From: Siphonodentalium dalli
Taxonomy: Eukaryota > Mollusca > Scaphopoda > Gadilida > Siphonodentaliidae
Direction: 5' to 3'
Assembly: GCA_032622095.1 (NCBI GenBank)
Contig: CP136065.1
Location: 21,256,134 to 21,320,133, forward strand
DNA: 64,000 nt
Position 1 is the stretch's first letter, and each line of letters opens with the position of its first letter. A program made the translations under genes and the position numbers. Of this stretch, positions 1-10,869 are shown piece after piece. The notes beneath the pieces were generated by a model. That model had not been told where the DNA came from. It saw only the letters and a program-made list of their open reading frames with translations, and searched no databases.

Positions 1-839
1 ATAAGATGGCTATTCGCCGATATCCACATATAAGTTATATATAGTCACACAGGTCATCTCCATATCATTTTATGGAGATTTGGGCGTTCACATTTCACAA
101 TCCCGACAAATGGTAACCCACTTATAAGTCACTTGAACAATTATATCTTCTTAATTGTCATATTTATATGGGGATGGCAATCAGGACATTCACACAATGA
201 GCTAGCAAAAAGAGATACATAGAAGAAGCATTAAACGTATATTTATCATTCTATTGAAGAGAAAAATATATTCGTGCAAACTGAGAGACCTCGAACCGTC
301 AGAGGATTGCATATATATTATAACAAAATTGAGTCTGTTCCATTCAATAGTTTCCACAAAAAAAGTTTCAATTTGTCAGGATATATGGATGGCCTGTTCA
401 AAAATAGTGGTCACAGTGTGCAGTCATATATAGTTTCTTCTGATATACAATAAAATGCAGTTAGTAGCACATGACTTTTCAGGATCCTCCCAATACTGAC
501 ATCTGACAAGGGGTTTAGAACAGACTCATCGACTGACATAAACAACTCAAAATATCGCTCTGTGTCTGGCAAATGTAGCTGATATGCTCGCGCAGCAACA
601 TTTCGTTGAAACTGAGAATATTTAGCCAATATATAGCATCATGAGCAGAGGAGCACCTGGAAATTTCTTTGAAACATCTGTATCGTCATGGAGATATGAT
701 AGCCAGGTATCCTCGAGATCTTAGTCCAACCCACTAGATTGATTGATACATCTCAATATGTAAAACCCAATTGTCATCTTTTATTTATGCGAACTAATGT
801 CTTTATGATGTCCATGTATCATATTATAACGTATGACGC
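1..839. other. Intergenic, no gene recognised
   Basis: AT-rich sequence with short random ORFs only (the longest is 72 codons at 411-629 on the minus strand, with no recognisable motif). No splice-flanked exon, RNA gene or repeat was recognised. Confidence 0.5.
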
Positions 840-960
840 ATGTGCATGGGAGACTCGCATATCTAAGAGAATGCACTGGCTTACAAGGTCAAGATAAGTA
901 TTGTTAGGCCAATGCATTTTTTATATATGCTAGGCTCCATATGGGAGACTCGCATATTTT
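840..960. mobile_element. Degenerate copy of palindromic TTAA-type MITE
   Basis: Contains the words GAGACTCGCATAT, TAAGAGAATGCA and CCAATGCAT in the same opposed arrangement as the fuller copies at 12624-13015 and 53295-53555. Ends and target duplication are not visible, so this is an old fragment. Confidence 0.5.
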
Positions 961-1101
961 AATTTTAAAAAAACATTGGTTTTGTTAAATTGAGTAAGGA
1001 ATTCAATCTTTAAAAAATATATATTAAAACAGTATATATAAATCAAAATGTTTCATGACCAAATGTGCTTGAAGCGCACAAAGGGGCCACCGCTAAATGA
1101 A

Positions 1102-1110
1102 AGCTCTGTC
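1102..1110 (+). repeat. Left 9-bp target-site duplication
   Basis: AGCTCTGTC immediately precedes the left terminal inverted repeat (ACAGACATGA). The identical 9-mer on the same strand follows the right terminal repeat at 7460-7468. Confidence 0.75.
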
Positions 1111-1169
1111 ACAGACATGACCATTGGAACTTATCCCTATTCCTTATTCCTTATTTTCAAATATGTCGC

Positions 1170-3066
1170 TTTCGACCGATTTGACGGCATGGATGGGTGG
1201 CCCGCCCCAAATACCACATAAAAACACCCCGAAACCCCACCCATCAGACCCGGGGTGCCACCCCGAAGGGGTGAAAATCGGGTATGGATCTTTTCGAGAA
1301 CGGTAAGGATTTCGACCGATTTGACGGGATGGGTGGGTGGCCCGCCCCAAATACCACCTAGAAACACACCGACCCCCACCATCACCCCCGGGGGGTGCCA
1401 CCCCGAGGGGGTGAAAATGGGGTATGGATCATTTTCGAGAATGGTAAGGATTTCGACCGATTTGACGGCATGGGAGGGTGGCCCGCCCCAAATACCATCT
1501 AGAAACACCCCGACCCCTACCCATCACCCCCGGGGGGTGCCACCCCGAGGGGGTGAAAATGGGGTATGGATCATTTTCGAGAAGGGTAAGGATTTCGACC
1601 GATTTGACGGCATGTGTGGGTGGCCCCCCCCCAAATACCACCTAGAAACACCCCGACCCCCCACTCATCACCCCTGGGGGGGGTGCCACCCCGAGGGGGT
1701 GAAAATGGGGTATGGATCATTTTCGAGAACGGTAAGGATTTCGACCGATTTGACGGCATGGGTGGGTGGCCCGCCCCAAATACCACATAGAAACACCCGA
1801 CCCCTACCCATCACCCCGGGAGGTGCCACCCCGAGGGGGTGAAAATGGGGTATGGATCATTTTCGAGAACGGTAAGGATTTCGACCGATTTGACGGCATG
1901 GGTGGGCGGCCCGCCCCAAATACCACCTAGAAACACCCGAACCCTACCCATCACCCCCGGGGGGTGCCACCCCGAGGGGGTGAAAATGGGGTATGGATCA
2001 TTTTCGAGAACGGTAAGGATTTCGACCGATTTGACGGCATGGGTGGGTGGCCCGACCCAAATACCACATAGAAACACCCCGACCCCCTACCCATCACCCC
2101 CGGGGGGTGCCACCCGAGGGGGTGAAAATGGGGTATGGATCATTTTCGAGAACGGTAAGGATTTCGACCGATTTGACGGCATGGGTGGGTGGCCAGCCCC
2201 AAATACCACATAGAAACACCCCGACCCCCTACCCATCACCCCCGGGGTGCCACCCAGAGGGGGTGAAAATGGGGTATGGATCATTTTCGAGAACGGTAAG
2301 GATTTCGACCGATTTGAAGGCATGGGTGGGTGGCCCGCCCCAAATACCACCTAGAAACACCCCGACCCCCTACCCATCACTCCGGGAGGTGCCACCCCGA
2401 GGGGGTGAAAATGGTGTATGGACCATTTTCGAGAACGGTAAGGATTTTGACCGATTTGACGGCATGGGTGGGTGGCCCGCCCCAAATACCACCTAGAAAC
2501 ACCCCGATCCCCTACCCATCACCGCCGGGGGTGCCACCCCGAGGGTGTGAAAATGGGGTATGGTTCATTTTCGAGAACGGTAAGGATTTCGACCGATTTG
2601 ACGGCATGGGTGGGTGGCCCGCCCCAAATACAACCTAGAAACACCCCGACCATCTACCAATCACCCGAGGGGGTGAAAATGGTGTATGGATCATTTTCGA
2701 GAACGGTAATGATTTCGACCGATTTGACGGCATGGGTGGGTGGCCCGCCCCAAATACCACCTAGAAACACCCCGACCCCCTACCCATCACCACCGGGGGG
2801 TGCCACCCCGAGCGGGTGAAAATGGTGTATGGACCATTTTCGAGAACGGTAAGGATTTCGACCAATTTGACGGCATGGGTGGGTGGCCCGCCCAAAATAC
2901 CACCTAGAAACACCCCGACCCCCTACCCATCACCCCAGGGTGGTGCCACCCCGAGGGGGTGAAAATGGTGTATGGACCATTTTCGAGAACGGTAAGGATT
3001 TCGACCGATTTGACGGCATGGGTGGGTGGCCCGCCCAAATACCACATAGAAACACTCCGACCCTCC
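1170..3066 (+). repeat. ~142-bp GC-rich tandem array, left arm
   Basis: About 13 units of 140-146 bp, each with GATTTCGACCGATTTGACGG, GGGTGGGTGGCCCGCCCC and a C-run/G-run stretch ending GAGGGGGTGAAAATG. Long ORFs on both strands here come from the repeat composition and carry no known domain. The G and C runs could form hairpins or quadruplexes. Confidence 0.9.
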
Positions 3067-3365
3067 GTTTAATTAGTCTGAAAAAACTGCCAGATCACAC
3101 GATAATCCACTTCATGACACAGTAGTTGCAAGTTTTTCTTGAATCGCTAAATATCATATATAGCACACTCGTATGGACGATGGCCGGTCTATGTCCTATT
3201 ATGCTTTGCCAGACTCCGTATATGACTAAATTCTTTCTGATACACGTCACACTTCTATGGACGATCGCCGGTGTTCGTCCTCTTATGCTTTGCCAGACTC
3301 CAAATATAGCTTAATTCCTTCTGATACACGTCACACAGGTATGGACGATATCCGGTGTTCGTCCT

Positions 3366-4130
3366 TTAATACATTACCAGACTCCATATATAACTGAATT
3401 CCTTCTGATACATGTCACACTCGTATGGACGATCGCCGGTGTTCGTCCTCTTGTGCATTGTCAGATTCCATATATGACTGAATTCCTCATGATACACGTC
3501 ACGCTCGTGTGGTCGATTTCCGGTGTTCTTCCTCTTATGCATTGCCAGACTCCATATATGACTGAATTCCTTATGATACACGTCACACTCGTTTGGACGA
3601 TCGCCGGTGTTCGTCCTCTTATGCATTGTCAGACTCCATATATGACTGAATTCCTTATGATACACGTCACGCTCGTATGGTCGATCGCCAGTGTTCGTCC
3701 TCTTATGCTTTGCAAGACTCCATACATAACTGAATTCCTTCTGATACACGTCACACTCGTATGGACGATCGCCGGTGTTCGTCCTCTTATGCATTGTCAG
3801 ACTCCATATATGACTAAATTCCTTGTCATACACGTCACACTCGTGTGGACGATCGGCAGTGTTCGTCCTCTTATGCATTGTCAGACTCCATATATGACTG
3901 AATTCCTTATGATACACGTCACGCTCGTATGGTCGATCGCCGGTGTTCGTCCTCATATGCTTTGCAAGACTCCATACATAACTGAATTCCTTCTGATACA
4001 CATCACACTCGTATGGACGATCACCGGTGTTCGTTCTCTTATGCATTGTCAGACTCCATATATGACTGAATTCCTTATGATACACGTCACGCTCGTATGG
4101 TCGATCGCCGCTGTTCGTCCTCTTATGCAT
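3366..4130 (-). pseudogene. Open zinc-finger-like repeat ORF lacking zinc ligands
   Basis: A 254-codon uninterrupted minus-strand ORF of nine 28-residue repeats. Canonical C2H2 spacing is kept (C/R-D-V-Y, then F, then L, then H-K-R-T-N), but the second Cys is always Tyr, the first Cys is Arg in half the units, and the final His is Asn. No unit keeps all four ligands, so classical zinc binding is not expected. The frame stays open because the unit is a multiple of three and young; I see no promoter or splice evidence. It probably behaves as satellite DNA, but a translated non-zinc repeat protein cannot be excluded. Confidence 0.6.
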
Positions 4131-4317
4131 TGCCAGACTTCATATATGTCTGAATTCTTTCTCATACACGTCACTCTCGTATGGACGATCACCAGTGTTC
4201 GTTCTCTTATGCATTGTCAGACTCCATATATGACTGAATTCATTATGATACACGTCACGCTCGTATGGTCGATCTCCGGTTTTCGTCCTCTTATGCATTG
4301 CCAGACTTCATATATGC

Positions 4318-4679
4318 TTATAAGTCTTAATAATTCTCCTTAGTAAATGAAGCCAAAACATACTCCAAAACTTGTTATTGAGAAAATTGACCGTTGCATA
4401 TTCATTCATATCCATTTATATCCACACAACTGAAACTTATTTGTTTATTCACTGGAATCCATATCAATATTTAAATCCAATTTATATATTAATCTAATCT
4501 GAAAATTATAGTGAAATATTTAAATTCTTTATGTTGCCATTATTGATTGTATTTTGTCATTCAGGGGTGCCGGGTAGACGGCCATCATAGGCCACGGCAC
4601 TCCACACAATACACATATAAATTCACTTATATTATGTATTAATGTATAATGTATTGTGAAATAAATTATTATCCTAAAT
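4318..4679. mobile_element. 362-bp insertion in the zinc-finger satellite
   Basis: The 84-bp array stops and resumes around this AT-rich block. The 8-mer ATATATGC occurs at 4310-4317 and again at 4680-4687, consistent with a target duplication. Near 4566-4603 there is a hairpin (GTGCCG...CGGCAC outside, CGGCC...GGCCA inside). Terminal repeats are not convincing; the family is unknown. Confidence 0.4.
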
Positions 4680-5164
4680 ATATATGCCTGAATTCTTTCT
4701 CATACACGTCACTCTCGTATGGTCGATCACCGGTGTTCGTTCTCTTATGCATTGTCAGACTCCATATATGACTGAATTCCTTGTGATACACGTCACGCTC
4801 GTATGGTCGATCGCCGGTGTTCGTCCTCTTATGCTTTGCCAGACTCCATATATAACCTAATTCCTTCTGATACAGGTCACACTGGTATGAACGATCGCCG
4901 GTGTTCGTCCTTTAATGCATTACCCGACTCCATATATAACTGAATTCCTTATGATATACGTCACTCTCGTATGGTCGATCGTCGGTGTCCGTCCTCTTAT
5001 GCATTGCCAAACTCCATATATGACTGAATTCCTTATACACGTCACACTCGTATGGGCGAACGCCGGTGTTCTTCCTCTTATGCATTGTCAGACTCCATAT
5101 ATGATGTATTCCTTATGATACACCTCACGCTCGTATGGGCGATCGCCGGTGTTCGTCCTCTTGA

Positions 5165-5939
5165 GGACAAAGGAACCACATGGTCATCTGATTGTGTATG
5201 GAGGCCCCAGAAGGGAACCTGTTATAACTAGTTTAAAATATGGATGTTTAAAATGATAATACTAATAATTCTCTCACTCCGTTACAGAGAGACATCACTA
5301 TTTTGTGTAGTCTTATTTAATGTGATATTTGATTTGGGAAATAGTACACTATGTGTGGTTTCAACACCCATCTTTATTCCGGGGATGTCCATGTGCTTCT
5401 ACTGCGTATGGGCGGGAACGAATAGACACTTATACCGAAACTATTTTCTATCAAGAAAATATTTCTTCATTTGAGATTTATGCTTTCATTTTAAGAAATA
5501 ATATTCTTAGAACACGTTTAGAAAACGTTATTTACATTTATCACATATTCTGCTGACTAGAATTGTTTTCTAGAATTAAGAGAAACATTCTAGCTTATAA
5601 GAACACCTATTAGAAAGCAAGAATTTTGTGCTTGTGTTTAGAAAGTGATTAGTGAAAGCGATACGTTTTTCTTCTGATTTAAAAAAAAAGTTTTGGAAAG
5701 TAAGAAATGTTTTCTTGTGTCAGAAAAAGTGGTAGTGTGATTTCGTTCCTGATTTTAGAAAAAAAGGTTTTATAGAACAAGAATAAAACACCTATGAGAA
5801 ATGCATGACTTGATTCTAATCTGATAAGAAAATGAAAACGTTTGTTATCACCCAGCCAGACCAAACCATATGTTCAAGTAGACAGCAGGAATAACTAACA
5901 TTATTCCAAATATTCCCCTGTATGTCATGCAATTATATA
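5165..5939. other. Non-repetitive core of the foldback element
   Basis: No gene recognised. The start (near 5210) has GGGAACCTGTTATAACTAGT, resembling the 3' terminus of the second Helitron-like family in this window. Bases 5430-5840 are rich in TTAGAAA/TTTTCTA words, hinting at an old small transposon. Confidence 0.35.
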
Positions 5940-6150
5940 TAGCATATGGTCGATCGCCGCTGTTCGTCGTCTTATGCATTGCCAGACTCCATATATGAAT
6001 TAATTCCTTCTCACACACGTTACTCTCGTATGTTCTATCACCGGTGTTCGTCCTCTTATGCATTGTCTGACTCCATATATAACTAAATTCCTTCTGATGC
6101 ACGTCACTCTCTTGTATGGACGATCGCCGGTGTTCGTCCTCTTATGCATT
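5940..6150 (-). repeat. Zinc-finger satellite, distal block
   Basis: About 2.5 further 84-bp units of the decayed zinc-finger repeat, ending directly at the right GC-rich arm. Same orientation as 3126-5164. Confidence 0.75.
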
Positions 6151-6151
6151 A

Positions 6152-7395
6152 CGGTTCTCGAAAATGATCCATACCCCATTTTCACCCCCTCGGGGTGGCA
6201 CCCCCGGGGTGATGGGTGGGGGTGTTTCTAGGTGGTATTTGGGGCGGGCCACCCACCCATGCCGTCAAATCGGTCGAAATCCTTACCGTTCTCGAAAATG
6301 ATCAATACCCCATTTTCACCCCCCCCCCTCGGGGGTGATGGGTGGGGGGTCGGGGTGTTTCTAGGTGTTATTTGGGCGGGCCACCCACCCATGCCGTCAA
6401 ATCGGTCGAAATCCTTACCGTTCTTGAAAATGATCCATACCCCATTTTCACCCCCTCGGGGTGGCACCCCCGGGGGTGATGGGTAGTGGTGTTTCTAGGT
6501 GTTATTTGGGGCGGGCCACCCACCCATGCCGTCAAATCGGTCGAAATCCTTACCGTTCTCGAAAATGATCCATACCCCATTTTCACCCCATCGGGGTGGC
6601 ACCCCGGGGCTGATGGGTGGGGGTCGGGGTGTTTCTATGTGGTATTTGGGGCGGGCCACCCACCCATGCCGTCAAATCGGTCGAAATCCTTACCGTTCTC
6701 GAAAATGATCCATACCCCATTTCACCCCCTCGGGGTGGCACCCCCCGGGGGTGATGGGTAGGGGTGTTTCTAGGTGGTATTTGGGGCGGGCCACCCACCC
6801 ATGCTGTCATATCGGTCGAAATCCTTACCGTTCTCGAAAATGATCCATACCCCATTTTCACCCCCTCGGGTGGCACCTCCCGGGGGTGATGGGTGGGGGT
6901 CGGGTGTTTCTAGGTGGTATTTGGGGTGGGCCACCCATCCATGCCGTCAAATCGGTCGAAATCCTTATCGTTCTCGAAAATGATCCATACCCCATGTTCA
7001 CCCCCTCGGGGTGGCACCCCCCGGGGATGATGGGTAGGGGGTCGGGGTGTTTCTAGGTGGTATTTGGGGCAGGCCAAACCACCCATGCCGTCAAATCGGT
7101 CGAAATCCTTACCGTTCTCGAAAATGATACATACCCCATTTTCACCCCCTCGGGGTGGCACCTCCCGGGGGTGATGGGTAGGGGGTCGGGGTGTTTCTAT
7201 GTGGTATTTGGGGCGGGCCACCCACCCATGCCGTTAAATTGGTCGAAATCCTTACCGTTCTCGAAAATGATCCATACCCCATTTTCACCCCCTCGGGGTG
7301 GCACCCCCGGGGGTGATGGGTGGGGGGGGGGGGGGGTCGGGGTGTTTCTAGGTGGTATTTGGGGCGGACCACCCACCCATGTCGTCAAATCGGTC
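6152..7395 (-). repeat. ~142-bp GC-rich tandem array, right arm
   Basis: About nine units of the same repeat as 1170-3066 in reverse complement, for example CCGTCAAATCGGTCGAAAT and GGGGCGGGCCACCCACCC. A 13-G run near 7322-7336 is a unit-specific expansion. Confidence 0.9.
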
Positions 7396-7459
7396 GAAAG
7401 CGACATTTTTGAAAATAAGGAATAGGGAATAGGGAATAAGTTCCAATTGTCATGTCTGT

Positions 7460-7844
7460 AGCTCTGTCTCAGATCAAAATGAGTGCCAAGTCCCACAGGT
7501 ATATATCTCCGATGCTGAATATATGTTCCCAAAGGGAGCCTGTTTTAGCTAGTTTAGTATAATAGAAGTAAGTTGCTCCAGTAGACTAACATAAGTGGTA
7601 TGGAATATGTTAGATAATGGGCTGGTTGACAGACTAATCAGGAAATAGTAAGAAATTATGAAATATTTTGTATTCTGCACAATGACCTAAGTTTACAGAT
7701 GATCAGCAATTTATAATACATTTTTTTTCAATTAAAACAGCTTTTGAAACAGGTTAAACTGTTAATTGAACTAATTGAGATCATTTCCAGTCATATGAGT
7801 GATATCAGTAGAGTTTTATGCGATTTTAGACCAATTTTAGTGAA
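7460..7844. other. Right target duplication and flanking DNA, no gene
   Basis: Begins with the 9-bp duplication AGCTCTGTC (7460-7468). Near 7532 GGGAGCCTGTTTTAGCTAGT matches the 3' end of Helitron-like family 2. The rest is AT-rich with no recognised feature. Confidence 0.4.
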
Positions 7845-7985
7845 ATTTGGGGGGTGGGTGTCAAAAAATTGGGAGTAGAAATTTAATTTTTTTAATGTTT
7901 GGGGGTGGTGGGTCCCCGAAAATGTCAGATGCAAAAAAACGGCATACCTTCCTGCAAATTTTTTACTACCCCCTCTGGATATATT
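7845..7985 (-). mobile_element. G/C-tract hAT-like MITE fragment
   Basis: In reverse complement it carries the family words GGGGACCCACCACCCCC and GACACCCACCCCCC also found at 13635-13815 and 55388-55545. Boundaries are approximate. Confidence 0.5.
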
Positions 7986-8209
7986 GTATTTTTTTCAACC
8001 AATATTATTGCATAATACAACTGTTTGGACCACACGTCGAATTTCTGTCAAATTTTATAATACAATGGTCATCAGTTATGGGGCGTTATGCATTAGTTTT
8101 CCAAAAATCAAGAAATAGGGGTCTTGAAAATGGTTAGCTGATACCGAGCACTATATGAATAAATAATTCCTTAAACAGTCATCAGTCTGCTGACACACAA
8201 GTATGTATA

Positions 8210-8506
8210 TATAGTCGTATATATTTCACATCACGCATCCAGCGCTGGCGATAAGGGTTCAAATCCACATGTTTCCATCCTGGACTTTGTAACTCGAAAT
8301 CGTTATCTGGTGGAGTTGCCAGTTACTCGCAGATGGCTGGTGGTTTGCCGCATATGGTCAACGAGTTTATCAGCCATTGAAATGACTGTTAGATTAGCCG
8401 TAAGTGTGTCGATTTCATCCACCACTAAAACTGCCAATGTCGTGATGTGGCCATATATAGTTGCTGAAAGCGACATTAAACCCCCAAACAATCAATCATT
8501 CAAATC
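8210..8506 (+). mobile_element. tRNA-derived SINE (5' truncated)
   Basis: GGGTTCAAATCC at about 8256 is a good RNA polymerase III B box. The 3' part ends GCGACATTAAACCCCCAAAC followed by CAATCAATCA, a tail like that of SINEs with a conserved central/3' domain common in molluscs and other invertebrates. A convincing A box is missing, so it is probably a dead copy. Small antisense ORFs here are meaningless. Confidence 0.6.
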
Positions 8507-8807
8507 CCGCACCATTTACTGTTTTGTTAAATTAAATTTTTGGTCCGAAAATAAGCTCGGGCTGATGCTAATGCTATAATTGCCACGCGATATTTTCATC
8601 AACTCAATAGCAGAAATATGTTGGTCAAGATTTCGGCACAAACTTCGGAATGCGTTTCATCGCCCCGTTAACACGGTGAGACAAAAGCGGTCCAACAAAA
8701 ATATGCGCGCCGGTTTGTAGTAGTATTTATTTGTACAATATTTATAGACATATGCTAACCGTACAATATTCAAAAATGAGCATAAATATAATGTACAGGA
8801 GCGGCAT
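8507..8807. other. No gene recognised
   Basis: AT-rich spacer between the SINE and the 20-bp repeat; nothing recognised. Confidence 0.4.
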
Positions 8808-8887
8808 AATTGTACTTGAGTTCAAATAATTGTACTTGAGTTCAAATAATTGTACTTAAGTACAAATAATTGTACTGAAGTGTTATT
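8808..8887. repeat. 20-bp tandem repeat, four units
   Basis: Unit AATTGTACTTGAGTTCAAAT, two identical copies followed by two diverged ones. Each unit is itself partly palindromic (TACTTGAGTTCA). Confidence 0.8.
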
Positions 8888-8919
8888 ATTTGCACTTAAG
8901 TCTAAATACGTCGAAAATG

Positions 8920-9382
8920 TGAAAACGGCTTGAATAATGATTTCTCGCATATATCACAATCAAAAGGGCGATCCATAGTGTGGGTCCTGGGCGTCTTTTT
9001 ACACACCACTATACGTGTAAATATGCCCTCATTCATACTGTACCTGTTAATATTATAATCCACGTTAAGGAAGGATTTATACGTATCAATCAGTTATGTT
9101 CTAGATATGGATTTCGTATGTCTCACCAAGTGATCCGACCGAGAACATTAATTACATTATATCCTGCATATATCACAATTATAATGAACTATCTCCGGTG
9201 TGGGTCCTGGCCGTATGCCACTTTACGTGTAAATATGCCCTAATTCATACCGCACCTGTTAATATTATAATTCACGATAAGGAAGTATTACGTATCAATC
9301 AGTAATGTTCTAAATATGGATTTTATTATGTCTCACCAAGTGACCCGACCGAGAACATTAATTACATTATATCCTGCATATA
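8920..9382 (-). repeat. Decayed zinc-finger DNA duplicated as ~209-bp units
   Basis: Two tandem copies (about 8985-9193 and 9194-9400) containing antisense zinc-finger words such as TATATCACAAT and CTCCGGTGTG separated by frame-breaking changes. A third, more diverged copy lies at 10640-10860. These are remnants of the neighbouring zinc-finger locus. Confidence 0.55.
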
Positions 9383-10474
9383 TCACAATCATAATGAACT
9401 ATCTCCGGTGTGAATTCTGTTATATGTGGTCAAGTCACAATCATAATGAACTATCTCCGGTGTGAATTCTGTTATATGTGGTCAAGTCACAATCATAATG
9501 AACTATCTCCGGTGTGAATTATGTTATATGTGGTCAAGTCACAATCATAATGAACTATCTCCGGTGTGAATTCTGTTATATGTGGTCAAGTCACAATCAT
9601 AATGAACTATCTCCGGTGTGAATTCTGTTATATGTGGTCAAGTCACAATCATAATGAACTATCTCCGGTGTGAATTCTGTTATATGTGGTCAAGTCACAA
9701 TCATAATGAACTATCTCCGGTGTGAATTATGTTATATGTGGTCAAGTCACAATCATAATGAACTATCTCCGGTGTGAATTCTGTTATATGTGGTCAAGTC
9801 ACAATCATAATGAACTATCTCCGGTGTGAATTCTGTTATATGTGGTCAAGTCACAATCATAATGAACTATCTCCGGTGTGAATTCTGTTATATGTGGTCA
9901 AGTCACAATCATAATGAACTATCTCCGGTGTGAATTCTGTTATATGTGGTCAAGTCACAATCATAATGAACTATCTCCGGTGTGAATTCTGTTATATGTG
10001 GTCAAGTAACAATCATAATGAACTATCTCCGGTGTGAATTCTGTTATATGTGGTCAAGTCACAATCATAATGAACTATCTCCGGTGTGAATTCTGTTATA
10101 TGTGATCAAGTCACAATCATAATGAACTATCTCCGGTGTGAATTCTGTTATATGTGGTCAAGTCACAATCATAATGAACTATCTCCGGTGTGAATTCTGT
10201 TATATGTGGTCAAGTCACAATCATAATGAACTATCTCCGGTGTGAATTCTGTTATATGTGGTCAAGTAACAATCATAATGAACTATCTCCGGTGTGAATT
10301 ATGTTATATGTGGTCAAGTCACAATCATAATGAACTATCTCCGGTGTGAATTCTGTTATATGTGGTCAAGTCACAATCATAATGAACTATCTCCGGTGTG
10401 AATTCTGTTATATGTGGTCAAGTCACAATCATAATGAACTATCTCCGGTGTGAATTCTGTTATATGTGGTCAAG
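9383..10474 (-). repeat. 52-bp satellite, 21 units
   Basis: Unit begins TCACAATCATAATGAACTAT, continues CTCCGGTGTGAATTC and ends TATATGTGGTCAAG. Spacing is a constant 52 bp and units are almost identical (rare C/A and G/A differences), so the array is young. It aligns with the antisense finger-to-finger linker of the gene at 10870-11748 (ATATCACAATCGTAAGGATT, CTCCGGTGTGGATTC, TATGTATCACCAAG) with deletions. Because 52 is not a multiple of 3, it cannot encode a continuous finger array. Confidence 0.92.
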
Positions 10475-10869
10475 TCAAAATCATAAGGGCGATCTGTGAA
10501 TTAGCTTATGTATGGTCAAGTGAACGGTGCGAGAAAGTGATTTATCGCACAAATCACATTGATACGGGCGATCTCCAGTGTGGATTTTGTTATGTACATC
10601 ACCATTCATCAACAGGCTCAACTGAATAATGATTTCTCTCATATTATATCACAATCGTGAGGGCGACCCCCGGTGCGGGTCGTGGTCGTATTTCTGGATA
10701 CCATTATGTGACTATACATGTAAATATGACATCATTCATATCGTGCATGTTATAATGTGAATGTGAAATCTCACGATAAGAAATTATCTCCATCAGTTAT
10801 ATCAGATATGTATTCTCTTAGGTCTCTGACCAAGCAATTTATCTCCGGCATACATGTATATCACAACGA
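10475..10869 (-). pseudogene. Decayed zinc fingers downstream of the intact gene
   Basis: Antisense finger fragments (for example CGCACAAATCACATTGATA with CTCCAGTGTGGATT at 10545-10600, and TATCACAATCGTGAGGGCGA at 10650) interrupted by stops and indels. They continue the finger register of the ORF ending at 10870, as if the original array was longer and lost its 3' part. Confidence 0.6.

Larger units (their letters stand above)
3126..5164 (-). repeat. 84-bp satellite derived from C2H2 zinc-finger coding DNA
   Basis: Units of 84 bp (28 codons) read on the minus strand as zinc-finger repeats with the linker HKRTNTGDRPYE. About 14 units lie at 3126-4317 and about 6 more follow an insertion at 4318-4679. 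Units alternate between two types (ERDVYHKEF and ECDVYQKEF), giving a 168-bp dimer. In every clear unit the second zinc cysteine is Tyr and the last zinc histidine is Asn. Confidence 0.85.
1111..7459. mobile_element. Foldback-type transposable element, about 6.35 kb
   Basis: Seen: the ends are inverted copies starting ACAGACATGAC and share about 80 bp with few differences before entering tandem-repeat arms of opposite orientation (1170-3066 and 6152-7395). The pair is flanked by a perfect 9-bp direct repeat, AGCTCTGTC. Known: foldback elements have long inverted ends built of tandem repeats, and 9-bp duplications are usual for FB and Mutator-like elements. The core (3126-6150) is decayed zinc-finger satellite plus non-repetitive DNA; no transposase was recognised, so the element is probably non-autonomous. 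An inversion of one ancestral array would not by itself create the flanking duplication. Confidence 0.72.

Noticed and set aside
1124-3125. Long overlapping ORFs (up to 195 codons) on both strands
   Set aside because: They follow the ~142-bp repeat and its lack of stops; frames change between units and no domain is present.
3453-4343. 296-codon plus-strand ORF
   Set aside because: Antisense shadow of the 84-bp zinc-finger satellite; periodic and open only because the unit is a multiple of three.
8250-8270. tRNA gene
   Set aside because: A B box is present but no cloverleaf or A box; the adjoining 3' tail identifies a SINE.
9383-10474. CRISPR-like array
   Set aside because: Units are contiguous 52-mers without unique spacers, in eukaryotic DNA, and derive from a zinc-finger linker.
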